This document shows positions 1 to 5,531 of a stretch of 8,161 nt of DNA, piece after piece (the stretch's first letter is position 1; each line of letters begins with the position of its first letter). The stretch covers positions 1-8,161 of the forward strand of contig DAOWJU010000335.1 of NCBI GenBank assembly GCA_030640215.1. The letters run 5' to 3'. Under the pieces are notes generated by a model. It worked only from the letters and a program-made list of their open reading frames with translations. It searched no databases and was not told the DNA's origin. The DNA is from Desulfuromonadales bacterium (lineage in GTDB: Bacteria > Desulfobacterota > Desulfuromonadia > Desulfuromonadales > BM103). The position numbers were made by a program, and so were the translations under genes.

Positions 1-101
1 AGCAACCGTCACCGGACAGCCCCAAGCAAACTTCAACAGAGCAACCTTCGCCCGAGCAACCAGCTGCAGCCATTGAAACTGGGGAGGCGCACGATGAATA
101 A
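1..101 (+). CDS. C-terminal end of an upstream gene, possibly an RND efflux permease
   Basis: Reading from position 3, an open frame runs off the left edge and ends at TAA 99-101. It gives 32 residues rich in Pro, Gln, Glu, Ser and Ala (for example QPSPDSPKQ and EQPAAAIETGEAHDE). The ending overlaps the start of the efflux lipoprotein by 8 bp (ATGAATAA), the type of coupling seen inside operons. Outer-membrane factors of this family usually follow a membrane-fusion protein and an RND inner-membrane permease, so this is probably the low-complexity cytoplasmic tail of the permease, or of the fusion protein. Nothing domain-like is visible in the fragment, so its identity rests on context alone. 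Confidence 0.5.
   Translation, partial: QPSPDSPKQTSTEQPSPEQPAAAIETGEAHDE
81..87 (+). promoter_or_regulatory. Ribosome binding site of the efflux lipoprotein gene
   Basis: GGGGAGG lies 6 nt before ATG 94 and decides the start. The same frame can be opened at TTG 73, but that would place the Shine-Dalgarno sequence inside the gene and add seven residues ahead of the signal peptide. Confidence 0.75.
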
Positions 102-1575
102 CTCATGCCACCTCATTTTAGGAAACTCAGGTCGCCTCATTCTCGGATTGTTTGCCGTGCTGCTTGTTGCCGGGTGCATGGTCGGCCCGGACTACGAAAA
201 GTCGCCAATTGACAGCCCTGCCGCCTGGCGTGTTGACGCTGCAGAAGCGCAGGATTTAAGTAACTCTGAGTGGTGGGGGCAGTTCGACGATCAGGTCCTC
301 ACTGAACTGATCGAAGAAGCGCTCATACACAACAAGGATCTTTTGATTGCCACGGCCCGCCTGGACGAGTTCCTTGGTCGTTACGGGGTGGCCCGCGCCG
401 ATCTCTTCCCACAGGCCGGGGCTAAGGGTGCCGCTGCTCGTGAACGGATCAGCGAGAGTGTCACACCACTTGGGCCAAGCATCGACAACCCGGATAATAT
501 CTACCAGGCGTTTTTGACTGCAACCTGGGAGGTCGATCTCTGGGGTCGCTTACGACGTGCCACTGAAGCCGCCCAGGCAGAGCTGTTGAGTACCGCAGAG
601 GCCCGGCAGATTGTGATTCAGACCCTGGTTTCATCGGTCGCCTTAGGCTACATTGACTTGCTCAACCTTGATCGACAACTGGAAATTTCTCGGGAGACAG
701 TCGAGACTCGCAAAGAATCTCTGGAGATTTTCAACAAACGTCATCTCGCCGGTGTTATCTCGAACCTTGAACTGAGCCAAGTGAAATCTGAATACTATTT
801 AGCCCTTGGCCGGGTGCCGGAACTGGAACGGGCCATCGGCCAACGTGAAAATGCCTTGAGCGTCCTGCTGGGCCGTAACCCGGCACCGATCAAGCGTGGC
901 GGAACCATCGCAGAGTTGAAATTGCCACTCGCCCCGGCCGGGTTGCCTGCCGATCTGCTGACCCGGCGACCAGATCTCCGCCAGGCCGAACAAGATTTGA
1001 TTGCGGCTAATGCCCGCATCGGCGTTGCCAGGGCGGCTTACTTTCCAACGGTCTCATTGACCGGGTTTCTCGGCACCAGCAGCCGGAATATGTCCGATCT
1101 GTTCGAAGGTAATTCGAAGGCGTGGAATTATGCCGGGAATGTCACGGTACCAATCTTTACCGCCGGTCGGATCAAGGGTCAGGTCGAAGCTGCGGAAGCG
1201 ATTCAACAGCAGGCTCTGGTCAATTACCAGCAAGCCATTCAGAACGCCTTCCGTGAGGTGAACGACGCACTGATTGATCAGGACCGAACGCGAGAAACTC
1301 TCGACGCCCAGGGTCAGCAAGTCATGGCTCTGAAAGACTATGCTCATCTGGCGCGACTCAGGTACGACGAAGGTTATTCCAGTTACCTGGAAGTCCTCGA
1401 TGCCGAACGTAGCCTGTTCAATGTCGATCTCTCCTACACACAAACCCGTGCAGACCTGTTCAGTGCCATGGTTGGTCTGTACAAGGTTATGGGGGGAGGG
1501 TGGATCGACCTGGCTGATGAAGCCACCTCTCAGGAACAGAATAAAGCAGAGGAGACGGCATCTGCAGGTCAATAG
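94..1575 (+). CDS. RND efflux system outer-membrane factor lipoprotein (NodT/OprM family)
   Basis: This 493-residue protein is an outer-membrane channel that forms trimers and lets an RND pump export drugs, metals or other toxic compounds out of the cell. The lipoprotein signal peptide is clear: a hydrophobic stretch at about residues 15-27 ends in the lipobox VAGC, with Cys28 as the lipidation site. It is followed by the family signature GPDYEKSP (31-38). Two outer-membrane-efflux repeats follow. Marker motifs are WEVDLWGR (145-152), LLTRRPDLRQAEQDLIAANA (288-307), YFPTVSLTG (316-324), YDEGYSSYLEVLDAERSLF (424-442) and the terminal LYKVMGGGW (462-470). About 23 acidic and polar residues trail behind the last motif. 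The start is fixed by the strong Shine-Dalgarno sequence and by the 8-bp overlap with the upstream gene. The family assignment is firm; the pumped substrate cannot be read from the sequence. Confidence 0.93.
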   Translation: MNNSCHLILGNSGRLILGLFAVLLVAGCMVGPDYEKSPIDSPAAWRVDAAEAQDLSNSEWWGQFDDQVLTELIEEALIHNKDLLIATARLDEFLGRYGVARADLFPQAGAKGAAARERISESVTPLGPSIDNPDNIYQAFLTATWEVDLWGRLRRATEAAQAELLSTAEARQIVIQTLVSSVALGYIDLLNLDRQLEISRETVETRKESLEIFNKRHLAGVISNLELSQVKSEYYLALGRVPELERAIGQRENALSVLLGRNPAPIKRGGTIAELKLPLAPAGLPADLLTRRPDLRQAEQDLIAANARIGVARAAYFPTVSLTGFLGTSSRNMSDLFEGNSKAWNYAGNVTVPIFTAGRIKGQVEAAEAIQQQALVNYQQAIQNAFREVNDALIDQDRTRETLDAQGQQVMALKDYAHLARLRYDEGYSSYLEVLDAERSLFNVDLSYTQTRADLFSAMVGLYKVMGGGWIDLADEATSQEQNKAEETASAGQ

Positions 1576-1667
1576 CGGTTGAGCTGAAGCTGGTTTGATT
1601 TTGTCCTGAAGCCCCCATTTCGAAGCCTGCCAACAGCCCAGACAATCTAAGCACACAAGGAGTGAGC

Positions 1668-1702
1668 GCCCCGGAGGAGTCCTTTTGCCCTGGGGCCGTT
1701 TT
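1668..1702 (+). terminator. Probable intrinsic terminator of the efflux operon
   Basis: GCCCCGG (1668-1674) can pair with CC-T-GGGGC (1689-1696), which has one bulged T. The arms enclose a 14-nt loop and are followed by CGTTTT ending at 1702. The stem is GC-rich, but the U-run is only four bases. It lies 93 bp after the efflux gene stop and just ahead of the candidate rimO promoter, which is where a terminator separating the two units would be expected. Confidence 0.45.
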
Positions 1703-1724
1703 GATGTACGGGGGACATAAAGTA

Positions 1725-1733
1725 TGTTATAAC
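1725..1733 (+). promoter_or_regulatory. Candidate extended -10 promoter for the rimO operon
   Basis: TGTTATAAC matches the extended -10 form TGnTATAAT at all but the last base. It lies about 65 nt before the rimO TTG start and directly after the terminator-like hairpin. TTGATG at 1701-1706 resembles a -35 box but is spaced too far (21 nt) from this -10. It would fit the alternative -10 TATGTT at 1723-1728 (16-nt spacing). Either reading puts the start of transcription near 1735-1742. Confidence 0.4.
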
Positions 1734-1746
1734 TCCCCGAATATTG

Positions 1747-1758
1747 GAAGAATTCTTC
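1747..1758 (+). repeat. Perfect 12-bp palindrome in the rimO leader
   Basis: GAAGAATTCTTC is a perfect dyad between the candidate promoter and the rimO Shine-Dalgarno sequence. It could be an operator just downstream of the transcription start. As RNA it would form only a very small AT-rich stem, so a protein-binding site is the likelier role if it has one. Chance occurrence cannot be excluded. Confidence 0.35.
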
Positions 1759-1785
1759 GCCTCAAGCTCTTTGCTGTATCTTTAC

Positions 1786-1790
1786 GGAGG
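1786..1790 (+). promoter_or_regulatory. Ribosome binding site that fixes the rimO TTG start
   Basis: GGAGG lies 7 nt before TTG 1798. No ATG or GTG lies at a suitable distance in this frame, and an upstream TTG at 1744 has no such site, so translation should begin at 1798. Confidence 0.7.
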
Positions 1791-1797
1791 AACCCTC

Positions 1798-3135
1798 TTG
1801 AGTAAGTATAATGTCAGTCTGGTCAGTCTCGGCTGCCCGAAAAACCTGGTGGACGCCGAAGTCATGCTCGGTCACCTGCCAGCCGACCGCTTCGCTATTG
1901 TCACCGATGATAGCAAGGCGGACATTATCGTGGTTAACACCTGCGCTTTTATTCGTGAAGCTCAGGAGGAATCAGTAGAAACCATTCTGGAAGTCGCCGA
2001 TCACAAAAAGAACGGCCGTTGCAAGCTGTTGATCGTCAGCGGCTGTCTGCCGCAACGTTACCAGGATGAACTGGCAAAAGACCTGCCCGAGGTAGATTTT
2101 TTCATGGGCACGGCCGATGCGCCACGCATCCTCGAACTGCTTGACAATCATCTTCAGGGCGAGCAGCCACAGGAGATCGGCCTGCCCGATTACCTTTACG
2201 ACCACACCACGCCACGGGTCACCTCGTCACCCTTCTACTCGGCTTATGTCAAGATTGCCGAAGGCTGCGCTAATCACTGTTCCTACTGCGTCATTCCGAG
2301 CATTCGCGGTACTTTGCGTTCACGCAGTATTCCTTCGGTGGTTGCCGAGGTCGAACGACTGGTCGAGGGCGGTGTCAAGGAGATCAACCTGATTGCCCAG
2401 GATGTAACGGCCTTCGGTGCCGAGCACGGCAACGGCGCTGAACTGACCGCCTTGCTGCGTGAGCTGGTAAAAATTGACGGCCTGGTCTGGCTGCGCCTGC
2501 TCTACGCCTACCCGGACGGCATCACCGACGAGCTGCTCGATATGATTGCCGCTGAAGATAAAATCTGCAACTACCTTGATCTGCCGATCCAGCACATCGA
2601 CGACCATATTCTGACTGCCATGAATCGTCGGATCGATGAAGCTGGCATTCGTACTCTTCTGGAACGCATCCGCACGCGCATCCCGGAGATCACCCTGCGT
2701 ACTTCCCTAATCGTCGGCTTTCCCAGTGAGACAGACGAACAATTCCGTAAACTCCTCGCTTTTGTCGAAGAGGGGCATTTTGAAAGACTGGGGGTGTTTC
2801 GTTATTCCCGCGAGCATGGTACCCCGGCAGCGAAAATAAAAGGGCAGGTTCCAGCACGTACCAAATTGTCACGCTACAAACGCTTGATGAAGGCTCAATC
2901 ACGGGTCGCGTTCAGTAAGAATCTGAAGTTAAAGGGTCGTGTCGAGCCAGTTCTGGTAGAAGGCTACAGTGAGGAGACCGAACTGCTGCTGCGCGGGCGT
3001 AGCATCCGCCAGGCGCCCGACGTTGATGGCCTTGTCTACATTACCGCTGGCAAGGCCGATGTCGGCGAGATTGTCGATCTCAAAATTACCGATACCTCCG
3101 AATATGACTTGATCGGCGAAATCTGCGAGAAATAG
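1798..3135 (+). CDS. rimO: Ribosomal protein S12 methylthiotransferase RimO
   Basis: RimO is a cytoplasmic radical-SAM enzyme with two iron-sulfur clusters that adds a methylthio group to the beta carbon of a conserved aspartate of ribosomal protein S12. At 445 residues it has the family's normal length. The N-terminal methylthiotransferase domain carries the three cluster cysteines in SLGCPKN (Cys13), NTCAF (Cys49) and SGCLPQRY (Cys83). The radical-SAM CxxxCxxC motif is GCANHCSYC (Cys157, Cys161, Cys164), followed by VIPSIRG. Other family marks are [20 protein letters not shown] and [13 protein letters not shown]. The C-terminal TRAM domain starts near residue 375. DLPIQH and the overall layout favour RimO over its paralogue MiaB. 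The start is TTG; the in-frame TTG at 1744 would add an 18-residue extension unlike the family. It heads a tightly spaced operon with apbE. Confidence 0.95.
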   Translation: MSKYNVSLVSLGCPKNLVDAEVMLGHLPADRFAIVTDDSKADIIVVNTCAFIREAQEESVETILEVADHKKNGRCKLLIVSGCLPQRYQDELAKDLPEVDFFMGTADAPRILELLDNHLQGEQPQEIGLPDYLYDHTTPRVTSSPFYSAYVKIAEGCANHCSYCVIPSIRGTLRSRSIPSVVAEVERLVEGGVKEINLIAQDVTAFGAEHGNGAELTALLRELVKIDGLVWLRLLYAYPDGITDELLDMIAAEDKICNYLDLPIQHIDDHILTAMNRRIDEAGIRTLLERIRTRIPEITLRTSLIVGFPSETDEQFRKLLAFVEEGHFERLGVFRYSREHGTPAAKIKGQVPARTKLSRYKRLMKAQSRVAFSKNLKLKGRVEPVLVEGYSEETELLLRGRSIRQAPDVDGLVYITAGKADVGEIVDLKITDTSEYDLIGEICEK

Positions 3136-3137
3136 CC

Positions 3138-4151
3138 TTGCCCTGGAACCGCCCGCTGATTATTGGCATCCTCGTTGTGCTGCTGGCAATAAGCTGGTGG
3201 CGTCTGCAGTCTGACGACCAGGAGCTCCGTCGCAGCCAGCTGCTGATGGGTACTGTTGTGGAAATCGTGGCCGGAGGAGAAAGCAGCGACAAGCTGGAAG
3301 CTGCTGTCGATGCTGCTTTTGCCGAGATGACCAGGCTGGACCAGCTGCTCAGCAGGCACCATCAAAAAAGTGACGTATCCCGCCTTTCTCAGAGTGACAC
3401 CGGTACAGAAGTTAGTGTTGAGACTGCTGAGGTGATTGCCCTCGGTCTGAATGTGGCGCAGCGCAGTGGCGGAGCCTTCGATCTGACTCTCGGTCAGCTG
3501 AAAGCTCTCTGGGGTTTTGATCAGGAGAGCCCGACCGTTCCCGGTCAGACCGCTTTGTCCGCTGCCTTGGATGGCATCGGTCCGGCAGCCCTCTCTCTGC
3601 AGGGCCAAGAGGTCAACAAACGGTCGTCACTTCTGCAGGTTGATCTTGGCGGCATTGGCAAAGGCTATGCTGTTGACCGAGCAATCGCCGTGCTTAAAGA
3701 GCACGGGGTAACCAGCGCCGCAGTCAATGCGGGTGGTGATATGTATCTGCTTGGTCCTCATGCAGAGCTTGCCGGACGTGCAGAACGGCCCTGGCGTATC
3801 GGTATCCAACATCCACGCCACCAGGAGACTTTGCTCGAAACGGTTCAGGTGAGTAATCGTGCCGTGGTCACTTCTGGCGATTATGAGCGGGTTTTCGAAG
3901 AGGATGGCGTTCGTTATCACCACATTTTCGACCCCAAGAGCGGTCTTCCGGCCCGGGGCTGTCAGAGTGTGACTATCATCGCTGACAGCGTTGCCCTGGC
4001 GGATGCGCTGGCTACAGCAGCTTTTGTCCTAGGTCCGGCTACAGGACTGCAGCTGTTGACGCAGTACCCCGAAGCAGAAGGATTGGTCGTCGCCGCTGAC
4101 GGCACCTTGCACAGTAGCCCCGGTTGGGCACGCTACCGGGTTGCGCCATGA
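3138..4151 (+). CDS. apbE: FAD:protein FMN transferase, membrane-anchored (ApbE family)
   Basis: ApbE cleaves FAD and attaches FMN covalently to a Ser or Thr of exported or membrane redox proteins such as RnfG/NqrC-type subunits. All main family motifs are present in this 337-residue protein: MGTVVEI (37-43), FDLTLGQL (114-121), DLGGIGKGYAVD (169-180), NAGGDMYLLG (197-206), VVTSGDYER (243-251), HHIFDPKSG (261-269) and ADALATA (288-294). Asp289 and Thr293 are the likely Mg-binding pair. The N-terminus has one hydrophobic segment (about 7-21) and no lipobox cysteine, so it looks like a signal-anchored enzyme on the outer face of the inner membrane rather than a lipoprotein. The TTG start lies 2 bp after the rimO stop. 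It has only a weak purine-rich stretch (CGAGAAAT) upstream, which suggests coupling to rimO translation. A GTG at 3177 would cut into the membrane segment. Confidence 0.93.
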   Translation: MPWNRPLIIGILVVLLAISWWRLQSDDQELRRSQLLMGTVVEIVAGGESSDKLEAAVDAAFAEMTRLDQLLSRHHQKSDVSRLSQSDTGTEVSVETAEVIALGLNVAQRSGGAFDLTLGQLKALWGFDQESPTVPGQTALSAALDGIGPAALSLQGQEVNKRSSLLQVDLGGIGKGYAVDRAIAVLKEHGVTSAAVNAGGDMYLLGPHAELAGRAERPWRIGIQHPRHQETLLETVQVSNRAVVTSGDYERVFEEDGVRYHHIFDPKSGLPARGCQSVTIIADSVALADALATAAFVLGPATGLQLLTQYPEAEGLVVAADGTLHSSPGWARYRVAP

Positions 4152-4534
4152 AAACACCCTGGCAGGTTATGACCGGTGGCGACTGGCTGGTGATCTTATC
4201 CCTGTTGGGCGTATCGCTGACAGGTATTGCCTGGGTGGCGACCGCTCCAGAGGGCACTCAGGTGGTCGTCACAAGTGGTGGGCAGACCTGCTTCACCGCT
4301 CCTCTTGATCAGCCTCATAGCGTCGATCTCGAAGGCCCACTCGGCCAAACCCATCTCGTTATAGACGATCAGGGCGCCCGTATTACCGACTCTCCCTGCC
4401 CACGCAAAATTTGCATCTCCATGGGTTCCGCCCGACAGACGGGTGATCTCTTGGCCTGTGTGCCAAATCGCATTCTGGTTCGCATTGACAGTCCAGCTGG
4501 TGAGGAGGTGCCTTATGACTTACTCAGCCGTTGA
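4148..4534 (+). CDS. NusG domain II-containing exported protein
   Basis: This is a 128-residue protein with one membrane segment (about 13-32) and an extracytoplasmic domain that matches the NusG_II family (PF07009). Visible features are GTQVVVTSGGQ (36-46), a strand-rich core ending in HLVIDDQGARITDSPCPRKICISMG (the end of this run, 82-93, is the most conserved part) and ACVPNRILVRI (103-113). Four cysteines fall in the exported part: 48, 84, 89 and 104. It has no NGN or KOW domain and is not the transcription factor NusG. Its biochemical role is unknown. The family recurs beside ApbE and Gx-transporter genes, which suggests a role in flavin or electron-transfer protein maturation. The ATG overlaps the apbE stop (ATGA) and lacks a strong Shine-Dalgarno sequence, which points to translational coupling. 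The possible TTG start at 4124 would lie inside apbE. Confidence 0.82.
   Translation: MKTPWQVMTGGDWLVILSLLGVSLTGIAWVATAPEGTQVVVTSGGQTCFTAPLDQPHSVDLEGPLGQTHLVIDDQGARITDSPCPRKICISMGSARQTGDLLACVPNRILVRIDSPAGEEVPYDLLSR
4502..4508 (+). promoter_or_regulatory. Strong ribosome binding site of the Gx-transporter gene
   Basis: GAGGAGG lies 6 nt before ATG 4515, inside the end of the NusG-II gene. It favours this start over the in-frame GTG at 4443, which would add 24 residues and overlap the preceding gene by 92 bp. Confidence 0.7.
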
Positions 4535-5072
4535 TGCTGTGGTACTGACCCGGACCCGCCGTCAGGTTTTTCTGGCGCTTTTTATTGCCATCGCTGTCTC
4601 TCTGCACGTTCTGGAGACTCTGTTGCCGACTCCTGTCCCCTGGTTGCGCCTCGGCCTGGCCAATATCATGACCCTGGCTGCGCTCTATCTTTATGACGGC
4701 CGCGCCGCATGGACTGTCAGTCTGGCCCGGGTCGGTATCGGTGCTCTGCTACTCGGCAGGCTTTTCAGCCCGGGCTTCTGGTTGGCGGCCGCCGGTGCTA
4801 TCGTGGCTACATCTGCTATGATTATCATGTATCATGTCGCCGGACGGCGTCTGAGCCCCATCGGTATTTCAGTTGTTGGAGCGGCCGGCCATGCCCTGGG
4901 TCAAATCCTTGCCGCCCGCCTGTTGGTCATACAGCACGCGGCAATCTGGCAGATCATGCCACTGTTTTTGTTCTTCACGATCTTGTCCGGGATATTGATA
5001 GGCTGGTTGGCTGCTGGCCTGATCGAGCAGCTGAGGCAACACCCGGCATTTATTGACAGGGAGGGTTTGTAA
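4515..5072 (+). CDS. Gx transporter family membrane protein (PF07456, 'heptaprenyl diphosphate synthase component I' family)
   Basis: This 185-residue integral membrane protein has about six hydrophobic segments (roughly 17-34, 48-61, 66-82, 87-106, 116-138 and 146-170). The signature PVPWLRLGLANIMTLAALYL (40-59) and the following RVGIGALLLGRLFSPGFWL region (72-90) match the Gx-transporter family. The family's older name comes from a subunit of a Bacillus prenyl synthase; here no polyprenyl synthetase gene is adjacent, so that name should not be carried over as function. The fold resembles small substrate-binding membrane proteins of the ECF S-component type, which is recalled family knowledge and not shown here. 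Its pairing with NusG-II and ApbE parallels the eetB/eetA arrangement of flavin-based electron-transfer loci. It overlaps the NusG-II gene by 20 bp. Confidence 0.82.
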   Translation: MTYSAVDAVVLTRTRRQVFLALFIAIAVSLHVLETLLPTPVPWLRLGLANIMTLAALYLYDGRAAWTVSLARVGIGALLLGRLFSPGFWLAAAGAIVATSAMIIMYHVAGRRLSPIGISVVGAAGHALGQILAARLLVIQHAAIWQIMPLFLFFTILSGILIGWLAAGLIEQLRQHPAFIDREGL

Positions 5073-5531
5073 ATGAACCGATGGCGACTTCTTTTTGCAG
5101 GGCTTACCCTTGGTGCGCTGTGTGCCTGCGCTGTTCAGCCAGGCACGACGACTTCTCCTGCGGCCAAAGAGCCTTCTCCCCAGGTATCAAGCCTGCCCTG
5201 CGCAGAGATCAGCAGTGCTGATGCAGTGATGATTCGCTACCCGGCAGAAACAATTTACCGCAATGGTGCCGCGCTCCCGAAAGAAGCGGGGTTGGCGTGT
5301 CTTGAAGTTTTGGCAGATTGGCTGGAAAGTACATCGCAAAGCCGCTGGCAGGTGACAGTGGCTGGTGAAGAGGGATACGGTTTTGACCCGCTGCAACTGG
5401 CCGGTAAACGTCAGGAGCTTCTGCAACGGTTCTTTGCCCGCAAAGGGCTTGAGTTGAAGGATTGGCAGTGGCAAACGGTCGCTGGACAGAGCGAACAGTT
5501 GCAATTTCTCGAACTTAAAGGCTCGCCCTGA
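5073..5531 (+). CDS. Small uncharacterised lipoprotein, possibly with a degenerate OmpA-like domain
   Basis: This is a 152-residue exported protein that I do not recognise as a named family. The N-terminus has a short positively charged start (MNRWR), a hydrophobic stretch and the lipobox LCAC, with Cys19 as the probable lipidation site. A Thr/Ser/Pro linker (about 21-41) precedes a compact domain of about 105 residues. Its predicted pattern is strand (52-57), helix (72-87), strand (92-97), helix (106-124) and two strands. This order, with LAGKRQELLQRFFARKGL (109-126), recalls the C-terminal OmpA/MotB peptidoglycan-binding fold, but the usual GxTD motif is absent. Cys43 and Cys76 could form a disulfide. 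ATG directly follows the upstream TAA, with GGGAGGG 7 nt before it. It is the last gene of the operon and its tail overlaps hslO. Lipoprotein is likely; the domain assignment is tentative. Confidence 0.72.
   Translation: MNRWRLLFAGLTLGALCACAVQPGTTTSPAAKEPSPQVSSLPCAEISSADAVMIRYPAETIYRNGAALPKEAGLACLEVLADWLESTSQSRWQVTVAGEEGYGFDPLQLAGKRQELLQRFFARKGLELKDWQWQTVAGQSEQLQFLELKGSP

Noticed and set aside
1054..1656. 200-codon open frame on the minus strand across the end of the efflux gene
   Set aside because: It lies opposite the firmly identified efflux lipoprotein, has no recognisable domain and no convincing Shine-Dalgarno sequence; it is a shadow of the real gene's codon use.
1747..1758. GAAGAATTCTTC as a heat-shock element
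   Set aside because: The likeness is to the eukaryotic nGAAn array, which is not relevant in bacteria; only the dyad symmetry is kept as an observation.
1744..1797. Upstream TTG start for rimO adding 18 residues
   Set aside because: The extension is unlike RimO N-termini, and the GGAGG at 1786-1790 is correctly spaced for TTG 1798.
1576..1797. Riboswitch or small RNA in the 222-bp spacer before rimO
   Set aside because: Apart from the terminator-like hairpin and the 12-bp dyad I see no known riboswitch core; the hairpin is explained as the end of the efflux operon.
3036..3608. 190-codon minus-strand open frame opposite rimO/apbE
   Set aside because: It spans the junction of two well-supported plus-strand genes and its translation has no family-like motifs.
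4443..4514. GTG start for the Gx-transporter gene adding 24 residues
   Set aside because: ATG 4515 has a strong GAGGAGG at 6-nt spacing; the extension would lie within the conserved end of the NusG-II gene.
4148..4534. Calling the 128-residue protein transcription factor NusG
   Set aside because: It has a membrane segment and only domain II; the NGN and KOW domains are absent.
4515..5072. Naming the membrane protein as heptaprenyl diphosphate synthase subunit I
   Set aside because: This is an inherited family label; no prenyl synthase catalytic subunit is adjacent and the context points to a transporter-like or redox role.
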